A stretch of DNA of 64,000 nt from Candidatus Fermentibacterota bacterium (GTDB lineage: Bacteria; Fermentibacterota; Fermentibacteria; Fermentibacterales; Fermentibacteraceae), in NCBI GenBank assembly GCA_002748705.1, contig PDSZ01000020.1, positions 1 through 64,000 on the forward strand, written 5' to 3'. This document shows positions 30,515 through 35,879 of the stretch, one piece after another. Positions within the stretch are counted from its first letter, which is position 1, and each line of letters opens with the position of its first letter. The notes below the pieces were generated by a model, which was not told the origin of the DNA, searched no databases, and worked only from the letters and a program-made list of their open reading frames with translations. The position numbers and the translations under genes were made by a program.

Positions 30515-30694
30515 TGAGAGTATGCAAAGCTGCTGTGAGGGCTGGCTTTGATAAGATTGCATAACATGTTGCTGCGCGAACAGGTATGGAATGATACCTG
30601 TTGAAGAAGAGCAGCAGAATCTGTTGCCTGAGATTGGGCATAACACTGTTGCAGAGAGTTATAACCGCCGGCAGAACAACCCTGCCGGCGGTTT
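30515..30694 (+). ncRNA. Candidate structured RNA or structured 3' UTR
   Basis: The 226 bases between two plus-strand genes contain no good ORF but several nested inverted repeats. TATGCAA (30521-30527) pairs with TTGCATA (30557-30563). AACAGGTAT (30579-30587) pairs perfectly with ATACCTGTT (30594-30602), flanked by TGCTGC (30570-30575) and GCAGCA (30611-30616). A GC-rich terminator hairpin closes the region. A motif GCATAACA(C)TGTTGC(A/T)G occurs twice (30559-30574 and 30638-30654). This could be an independent small RNA or the processed 3' end of the SHMT-like mRNA. It does not match any RNA family I can recall. Boundaries are approximate. Confidence 0.4.
30665..30694 (+). terminator. GC-rich hairpin terminator
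   Basis: CCGCCGGCAG (30665-30674) and CTGCCGGCGG (30682-30691) form a perfect 10-bp stem with a 7-base loop, followed by TTT C T. The T run is short but the stem is strong. It closes the antiporter/EIIA/SHMT transcript or the candidate RNA. Confidence 0.65.
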
Positions 30695-30718
30695 CTGCAC
30701 AAAGGAAGGATTACAGCC

Positions 30719-31147
30719 ATGACCGTACTGATGCTTTCAATTCTGCTCTCCTTCTCTCCTGTAAAAGGTGATACCGGCCTTGGTCTCATCGCAGGAAGCC
30801 GCACAGGCGTTAGTTTCAAGCATTTCACCTCTGTCACCAATGCTTTTGACGCTGCTGTGGCCTGGAGCTTTTCAGATGACTGGGTGTCGCTTCACAGCGA
30901 CTATCTCTGGCACAGTTTTGGTGATATAAATGTTGAAAAGGGCAGAATGCCATGGTATTACGGTATTGGTGCATGGATCGCCTTTGATGACCAGAACTCT
31001 GCAGGGATTCGGGTTCCTCTGGGGCTGGAATACCTCTTTGCCGGCAGTGACATCGACCTTTTTCTGGAGGCTGCTGCCGGTCTTGAAGTAATACCTGACA
31101 CAGACTTCAGGATGGACGCAGGCTTCGGCATAAGGTTCTTCTTCTGA
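30719..31147 (+). CDS. Small outer-membrane barrel-like protein (DUF3996-like)
   Basis: A signal peptide of about 18 residues (M-T-V-L-M-L-S-I-L-L-S-F-S-P-V-K-G) is followed by G-L-G-L-I-A-G-S-R-T-G-V-S-F-K and alternating beta-strand-like segments. One contains H-S-D-Y-L-W-H, one R-V-P-L-G-L-E-Y-L-F, and the protein ends G-I-R-F-F-F. The terminal aromatic residue and the amphipathic strands suggest a small 8-strand outer-membrane barrel. The pattern resembles DUF3996-type proteins. 142 residues. AAGGAAGGA lies before the ATG. It stands alone between the terminator and a convergent gene set. Function unknown. Confidence 0.72.
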   Translation: MTVLMLSILLSFSPVKGDTGLGLIAGSRTGVSFKHFTSVTNAFDAAVAWSFSDDWVSLHSDYLWHSFGDINVEKGRMPWYYGIGAWIAFDDQNSAGIRVPLGLEYLFAGSDIDLFLEAAAGLEVIPDTDFRMDAGFGIRFFF

Positions 31148-31182
31148 CACCAGAGTATAACGAATAACTCTTATCTGCAGAT

Positions 31183-31368
31183 TCACAATGCCCACGCCTG
31201 TGAGTTTTTCCAGTTCTGCTTCATTTCACCGCAGGTATTCATCAGGGTGTAGCTGTTGAGAGAGTCGGGGCCGGTTTTTCCAAGAGGCCATGGAATTCCA
31301 GGGGCAATGGAAGAGAGAATCAAGGCAGCCCAAAGACTTGCTGTAAGGTTCCTAACATTATTACTCAC
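31183..31368 (-). pseudogene. Possible truncated start of an M23-type peptidase gene
   Basis: A GTG at 31368, inside the last codons of the upstream gene, opens a 61-residue frame. It has a signal-like segment (L-T-A-S-L-W-A-A-L-I-L-S-S-I-A-P-G), then W-P-L-G near residue 28 and Y-T-L-M-N-T-C-G-E-M-K-Q-N-W. Secreted M23 metallopeptidases often begin with a similar 'WP' segment and an 'N-x-x-G-E' stretch just before the H-x-G-I-D motif. Here the frame stops (W-A-L-stop) before any such motif appears. It may be a remnant or simply a small secreted peptide. The ribosome-binding site is weak, so confidence is low. Confidence 0.3.
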
Positions 31369-32593
31369 CGCCAATCTGCCAGATAGTGAAGGGGAACCTT
31401 ATTGGCCCGTACTCCAGAGGTCCGGTCATTCCAAAGCATCCATCAGGAGAGAGCCTGACAACATTGCCGTATCCAGCTTCCGCTCTGAAGATTACAGAAT
31501 TCATGAAAAACAGCTCAAAAGGTGTCCTCCTGGAGCCTTGTACTGAGTAAGTTGCAGCAAACAGAGTTCCATTGTTTGAGCAATATTGGCCGAGGATATA
31601 TCTGTCACATATATCATGCTCTTTCACAGTCCAAACCACAGATCCGTTCAGAATCGAAAGATAGTCGCTACCTGTAAAGTAATACTCACCGTTTGGTGAC
31701 CATGAAAGCTTAGAGGACAGTTCTGAGGTAGATACAGATATTTCCTCGCCATCTGGAATCGAGAATAGCTGGCAGTATCTTGTCCATGGGGCTGTGTTTC
31801 CTTCTGCTGATGCAATGAGGCAGTAGTTGCCTTCAGGGGATATACAGGGGTTAACTCCAGCAGGAATGTTTGCTTTAGTTGAAAGAGTCCAAAGCAAATT
31901 GGCTCTTGAATCAAACAGTGATAAAGGATTAGGGCTATCTGCACCTGTTTGCCGGCTAACAACAGTATAGTCTCCTAAGGGACTGATTGAGCATTCCGGG
32001 AAATACAGTTTCTCTGAATACATTGAGAAAGAACCTTCATCAGAATTCAGAAGAAAAAGATAGCCTGCCTCAAATTCAGGAACATCGTCTTCTGATGAAG
32101 CAATTAGTGCAGCACAGGTACCGTCACGGGAAAGCTCCATGATCGGATCAATAAGCGCCAAGTCTCCCGTTTTCTCTCCAAACCTGTTGTAAACGAAACC
32201 GGACTCATTCCAGAGGTTGGTTTCGGGATTTCTTTCTCCTGGAAGCAGTTCTCCAGGGAGATCTATGATGAAGTGTTCCTGCCAGTAGGATTCACCGTAT
32301 CGGATCTTGTCAGCTTCTACTTCTATCGGTACTCCATCCTCACTGTAGAAGCGGTGGAACTCCTGGGCGATCAGAGCCCTCACTCTGCAGTCCAGCCAGT
32401 ACCTGTCTTCCTCAGGAATTGACTTGTCGTTCAGCAGTTCTTCAAGCCAGAGCATAGGATACCCGTCTGCAAGGGCAGCTTCCATTTCTTCAGGGGTGTC
32501 AACAGAAAAAACTTCCTCAACTGTAAGTGAGGAAGTTGTCTGCGCAACGGCTGCTGCTGACAGCAGCAGTATCATAAGCAATACACTTTTCAT
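31361..32593 (-). CDS. Secreted protein, duplicated family (copy 1, full length)
   Basis: Family not recognised. ATG 32593 follows GGAAAGGAGG and starts a clear signal peptide (M-K-S-V-L-L-M-I-L-L-L-S-A-A-A-V-A-Q). The mature 390 residues have an N-terminal block I-P-E-E-D-R-Y-W-L-D-C-R-V-R (near residue 67) followed by I-A-Q-E-F-H-R-F-Y. The C-terminal part has propeller-like repeats (S-P-L-G-D-Y, S-P-E-G-N-Y, S-P-N-G-E-Y at intervals of about 50 residues, as in WD40/TolB-like blades). The N-terminal block is shared with the next gene upstream, which is a shorter paralogue. The leader ORF ends 17 bases before this start. Confidence 0.75.
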   Translation of the reverse strand: MKSVLLMILLLSAAAVAQTTSSLTVEEVFSVDTPEEMEAALADGYPMLWLEELLNDKSIPEEDRYWLDCRVRALIAQEFHRFYSEDGVPIEVEADKIRYGESYWQEHFIIDLPGELLPGERNPETNLWNESGFVYNRFGEKTGDLALIDPIMELSRDGTCAALIASSEDDVPEFEAGYLFLLNSDEGSFSMYSEKLYFPECSISPLGDYTVVSRQTGADSPNPLSLFDSRANLLWTLSTKANIPAGVNPCISPEGNYCLIASAEGNTAPWTRYCQLFSIPDGEEISVSTSELSSKLSWSPNGEYYFTGSDYLSILNGSVVWTVKEHDICDRYILGQYCSNNGTLFAATYSVQGSRRTPFELFFMNSVIFRAEAGYGNVVRLSPDGCFGMTGPLEYGPIRFPFTIWQIGGE

Positions 32594-32841
32594 ATCGTAC
32601 CCTCCTTTCCTCAATAGAACCGTTTAATATCAATGCTTTCTCGAACAGATGTGTTCATTCTCCTCCTTTCCTGTTCAGGCACTGAACCACTTATAAAGGT
32701 CTGCCGTTTTTCATTGCATATACAATTGTTCATAAACTGTGAGAGCAATTGTCAAGGCCCAATGTATTCTGCTGTAATTTCCTTCTGCTGCCAGGTCGTG
32801 AGTGTTTAATTTGTTCAAGGCAATAGTGTCGAGATTCCGGT
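32594..32841. repeat. Upstream duplicated region, copy 1 (248 bp)
   Basis: This region is nearly identical to 33761-34073, with scattered substitutions, up to the shared ...GAGATTCCGGT end. It lies immediately upstream of a secreted-protein gene in both places and contains a leader ORF, two strong Shine-Dalgarno sequences and a conserved TTGACA on the minus strand. The rest of the 380-base intergenic region (32842-32974) shows no gene on the plus strand. On the minus strand it may contain the shifted tail of the upstream paralogue. Confidence 0.9.
32611..32658 (-). CDS. 15-residue leader ORF upstream of secreted protein copy 1
   Basis: ATG 32658 is preceded by GGAAAGGAGGAGA, an excellent ribosome-binding site, and encodes M-N-T-S-V-R-E-S-I-D-I-K-R-F-Y before TGA. 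The stop lies a few bases before the GGAAAGGAGG of the main gene. The twin leader upstream of the second copy has the same length, the same initiation signals and 13 of 15 identical residues, with a silent GTT/GTC change at valine. A regulatory uORF or a tiny coupled peptide would fit. There are no runs of one codon that would suggest amino-acid attenuation. Confidence 0.55.
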   Translation of the reverse strand: MNTSVRESIDIKRFY

Positions 32842-32974
32842 AAACCAGAATAGTTGCGCACAGTGCAAGCCGGCCACGAGGAAGTCTGCTGCGTAGTCAT
32901 ACCGCTTTTACACTACTCCGGGTACTTGACCCTTACAGGCTCTTACTTCACGGTTTCCATTGAATGGCAGTATA

Positions 32975-33760
32975 TCAATTCCCATATGGAAGTTGCAGCA
33001 CAAGTCCGGTGTAGTGAGAGTGTCCCATCCGACATGATAGTTTCCGAAGTCGAGTGAAAATGTTCCATGCTGAAATGCTTCCATCCTGGCTGATTGTCAT
33101 GTTCCTGTCAGAGAGTATCTCCTGGTCCTGAAATTCTATCTCGCTGAAACTCCCGTCAGGGTACATGAAGCAGAAGTTCATCTCACCTCCGCCTCCACGA
33201 CCTCTTCTACCTGTCTGAACAACTGTGAGAGAACCATCTCTGGATGTTCTGGCAAAATCATTAGCGGCAGCAAGCTGGCCTATCTCTTCACCATACAGAT
33301 TGCATAGAAAGCCTGAATCGACCAGAAAATGAAAACTGGGCCCATCAGGAGATATTTCAGTCGGTTCACCGACAGGATTAACCATCATGGTTTCCTGCCA
33401 GTAACCCTCACCTGGCCGTATCCAGTCTGCTTCTATTTCAACAGGATTGCCCTGTTCATCATAGAAACGATGAAGCAGTTGGGCTATTGCACTTCGCATT
33501 CTGCAGTCCAGCCAGTATCTGTCTTCCTGTGGAATGGATTCGTTCTCTAAAACAGCCTGTAGTTCAGGTGTTGGGTATCCGTTGCTGAGGAGGTCTTCCA
33601 GTTCATCGGAAGAGTTGACTGAAACTAATGTGTATTGGTCGAGTTCTGACCGGGTTGAAGCCTGAGGCGCTGATATGAAATCCTCAGAGACGAGTTCGGT
33701 TGGAATCTGTGCAAAAGAAGCTGCCGCAGCGAGCAGTACAGAAATAACAATTCTGTACAT
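32975..33760 (-). CDS. Secreted protein, duplicated family (copy 2, short)
   Basis: Paralogue of the gene at 31361-32593. ATG 33760 follows GGAAAGGAGG and starts a signal peptide (M-Y-R-I-V-I-S-V-L-L-A-A-A-A-S-F-A-Q). The block I-P-Q-E-D-R-Y-W-L-D-C-R-M-R followed by I-A-Q-L-L-H-R-F-Y matches copy 1. At 261 residues it lacks the propeller-like C-terminal half. After S-I-S-A-W-N-I-F (about 33058) the protein turns basic and low in plausibility (T-R-L-R-K-L-S-C). Another frame there reads S-L-D-F-G-N-Y-H-V-G-W-D and stays open to 32908. A one-base frameshift is therefore possible and the gene may be decaying. Confidence 0.6.
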   Translation of the reverse strand: MYRIVISVLLAAAASFAQIPTELVSEDFISAPQASTRSELDQYTLVSVNSSDELEDLLSNGYPTPELQAVLENESIPQEDRYWLDCRMRSAIAQLLHRFYDEQGNPVEIEADWIRPGEGYWQETMMVNPVGEPTEISPDGPSFHFLVDSGFLCNLYGEEIGQLAAANDFARTSRDGSLTVVQTGRRGRGGGGEMNFCFMYPDGSFSEIEFQDQEILSDRNMTISQDGSISAWNIFTRLRKLSCRMGHSHYTGLVLQLPYGN

Positions 33761-33777
33761 ATCGTTCCCTCCTTTCC

Positions 33778-33825
33778 TCAATAGAATTGTTTAGCATCAA
33801 TGCTTTCTCGGACAGATGTGTTCAT
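33778..33825 (-). CDS. 15-residue leader ORF upstream of secreted protein copy 2
   Basis: ATG 33825 follows GGAAAGGAGGATA and encodes M-N-T-S-V-R-E-S-I-D-A-K-Q-F-Y before TGA, which is followed directly by GGAAAGGAGGG and the main start at 33760. It matches the leader of copy 1 except for two residues (I to A, R to Q). The frame and both Shine-Dalgarno sequences were kept after duplication. Confidence 0.55.
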   Translation of the reverse strand: MNTSVRESIDAKQFY

Positions 33826-33972
33826 TATCCTCCTTTCCTGTTCAGGCACTGAACTGCTTATAAGGGGCTGCAGGTTTTCATTGCATATACAATTGTTCAT
33901 AAACCGTGAGAGCAATTGTCAAGGCCAATGTGTTCTGCTGTAATTCCCTTCTGCCAGGTCGTGAGTGTTTAA

Positions 33973-34041
33973 TGTCCCGCTCGGGGATGGTGAAATCCCT
34001 CACTTCAGGCGAACCCACCGTCTTCAGACGGTGGCGCTCAC
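33973..34041. mobile_element. 69-bp palindromic insertion (MITE/REP-like, IS200/IS605-type end?)
   Basis: Comparison of the two upstream repeats shows exactly these 69 bases inserted after GTGTTTAA, with no target-site duplication beyond a possible single T. The element contains a near-perfect palindrome CCACCGTCT-TC-AGACGGTGG (34015-34034) and smaller hairpins (CCC-GCTC-GGG, GTGA-AATCCC-TCAC) nearer its left end. Subterminal hairpins and insertion 3' of a short TTAA-like site without duplication are features of IS200/IS605-derived elements. No transposase is present in or near it. The family is inferred; the insertion itself is directly visible. Confidence 0.65.
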
Positions 34042-34081
34042 TTTGTTCAAGGCAATAGTGTCGAGATTCCGGTTTCGCCCA

Positions 34082-34252
34082 ATGAAGGGAAGAACAACAA
34101 GGTATCTGAGTGGTTACTCAACAGGGGAGATTACAAGTAACGACTTGAGAGCTGCAGGAATAAAGCCTTCTCCAGTGAAAACCTTGATCACTATGCTCTC
34201 AAGTATCGCCGCAGGTATTACAGGGAGGCAGCCCGGAATTGATATTCTATGA
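34082..34252 (+). other. Small ORF of uncertain status, 56 codons
   Basis: ATG 34082 opens M-K-G-R-T-T-R-Y-L-S-G-Y and continues through S-N-D-L-R-A-A-G-I-K-P-S-P-V to TGA at 34252. A second ATG overlaps that stop (ATGA, 34249) and begins M-K-N-Y-S-G-F-L-L-E-C-P-H-R-K-Q-C before running antisense into the DUF1846 gene. No Shine-Dalgarno sequence precedes 34082. The composition is protein-like but no family is recognised. These may be remnants of genes cut off when the neighbouring duplication or rearrangement happened. Otherwise 34074-34340 holds nothing I can identify. Confidence 0.25.
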
Positions 34253-34340
34253 AGAACTACAGCGGTTTCTTATTGGAGTGTCCACACCGGAAACAGTGCC
34301 GATGGGACAATGGACAGCAGAACTGTCAGCAGCGCGCCCA

Positions 34341-35840
34341 TCAGCCAGTAAAGAGCCTGGAGCTTGCAAACCTGGGATCACTGGTAACATTGATGCCCAG
34401 ATTCCGCAGCCCGCTTTCGTCTCCGGAAGAAGGCATGTGTGTCAGGTGTGCCTCGCAGTTTCGCAGTTCAGTCAGTTTGGCCATGCCTTTTGCTGCTTCA
34501 GGTGAGGATGCGGCACTTACGCTCAGAGCAATCATCACCTCTTCCAGATCCAGATGAAGCGGTATGGAGCCGATGGACTGCTTCAGGTTTCTTATAGAGT
34601 TGATTGTATCAGGAGAGAGAAGATGGGTTTCCGGATTGATTCCTGCCAGCTTCTTCACAGCGTTGAGTACCGCTGCAGATGCTGCATGCATCAGTTCTGA
34701 GGTTCTTCCTGTTACTATCGAACCGTTGCGAAGCTGTATTGCAGCTGCTTTTGCGTCAGGATCCCCTTCTGCTTCAGCCCTTTTCTCCGCCTGTTCAACA
34801 ACCGGTCTGTCGTATCTGGTAAGGTTCATGTTGTCCATGAGAAGTTCTATCTTTTCAACAGTTTTCTTCTCTGCAAGTCCCATGACATACTCGCACCGGT
34901 ATCTGAAGCAACGCCTTATTATTTCCTGTTCCGCAGCTTGACGCACAGCCTGGTCATTCTCTATACCAAAACCCACACGGTTCACCCCCATGTCGGTAGG
35001 GGATGAATAGGGGGATTTTGTACCTGTGATCTTTTCAAGTATTCGCCTGACCAGAGGAAATGCCTCAACATCCCTGTTGTAGTTGATGGCAACTTCTCCA
35101 TAGGCATCAAGATGAAACGGATCTACAAGATTAACATCGAGCAGATCTGCTGTAGCTGCTTCGTAGGCATCATTCACAGGATGCTTGAGAGGCAGGTTCC
35201 ATACTGGAAAAGTTTCAAACTTGGCGTATCCTGCCTTCATATTCCTGCGGTAATCATGGTAGAGCTGTGAGAGGCATGTGGCCAGCTTGCCGCTGCCCGG
35301 GCCAGGTCCGGTTACCACAACAAGAGGTTTAGTCGGTGCAACATAATCGTTGCGTCCGTAGCCCTCTTCGCTTACTATCAGGTCAACATCTGTAGGGTAT
35401 CCTCTGGTGTAGTAGTGCCTGAAAACATCCACGCCTCTGTTTTTCAGCTTGTTTTCAAATGCTACAGCAGAGGGCTGCTCCTCGAATCTGGTAATCACCA
35501 CTCCTCTGACCTGTATGCCTCTGCTTCTGAAACCGTCGATAAGCATCAGGGCATCCGAGTCGTAAGTTATTCCGAAGTCTCCCCGGATTTTTCGTTTTTC
35601 AATGTCTCCTGCGTAGATGCAGAGAATAATTTCTGCCTGCTCTTTAAGTTTCTCAAGGAGTCTGAGCTTTACATTCGGGTCGTACCCTGGAAGAACCCTG
35701 GCTGCGTGATGATCGTACATCAGCTTGCCGCCGAACTCCAGGTATAGTCTTCCCCTGGAAGCTTTAACCCGTCTTGTTATCTCGGCGGTCTGTTCCTCAA
35801 GGTATTTCTCGTTGTTGAATCCTGCCTTGTCAATCAACAT
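34341..35840 (-). CDS. DUF1846 family protein
   Basis: The 499-residue protein matches the DUF1846 layout. G-F-N-N-E-K-Y-L is near the N-terminus, then R-L-Y-L-E-F-G-G-K-L followed by D-H-H-A-A-R-V-L-P-G-Y-D-P-N. A G-P-G-P-G-S-G-K-L-A-T-C-L-S-Q-L segment at about 180-195 resembles a nucleotide-binding loop, and F-P-V-W-N-L-P-L-K-H-P-V-N follows. The family is widespread and conserved in anaerobes and Firmicutes, but its function is unknown to me. GGGGAGGG precedes the ATG. It lies 39 bases downstream of the SppA-like gene and could be co-transcribed with it. Confidence 0.9.
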   Translation of the reverse strand: MLIDKAGFNNEKYLEEQTAEITRRVKASRGRLYLEFGGKLMYDHHAARVLPGYDPNVKLRLLEKLKEQAEIILCIYAGDIEKRKIRGDFGITYDSDALMLIDGFRSRGIQVRGVVITRFEEQPSAVAFENKLKNRGVDVFRHYYTRGYPTDVDLIVSEEGYGRNDYVAPTKPLVVVTGPGPGSGKLATCLSQLYHDYRRNMKAGYAKFETFPVWNLPLKHPVNDAYEAATADLLDVNLVDPFHLDAYGEVAINYNRDVEAFPLVRRILEKITGTKSPYSSPTDMGVNRVGFGIENDQAVRQAAEQEIIRRCFRYRCEYVMGLAEKKTVEKIELLMDNMNLTRYDRPVVEQAEKRAEAEGDPDAKAAAIQLRNGSIVTGRTSELMHAASAAVLNAVKKLAGINPETHLLSPDTINSIRNLKQSIGSIPLHLDLEEVMIALSVSAASSPEAAKGMAKLTELRNCEAHLTHMPSSGDESGLRNLGINVTSDPRFASSRLFTG

Positions 35841-35879
35841 TCCCTCCCCGGTTCTCCTGATTCATGCCGTTAACGGTCT

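Larger units (their letters stand above)
33761..34073. repeat. Upstream duplicated region, copy 2 (with 69-bp insertion)
   Basis: Second copy of the 248-bp upstream region. It ends with the same ...GTGTCGAGATTCCGGT as copy 1 and differs mainly by a 69-base insertion at 33973-34041. Beyond 34073 the two flanks are unrelated. The repeat and the homologous genes together show that a gene-plus-leader unit was duplicated in tandem. Confidence 0.9.

Noticed and set aside
30016..30840. 274-codon minus-strand frame across the intergenic RNA region
   Set aside because: It runs antisense to the SHMT-like gene and through the terminator hairpin; no protein-like features.
32735..32760. Conserved TTGACA in both duplicated leaders as a full promoter
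   Set aside because: The -35-like hexamer is clear on the minus strand, but no good -10 lies at 16-18 bases (only TATGAA at 15), so a promoter is not claimed.
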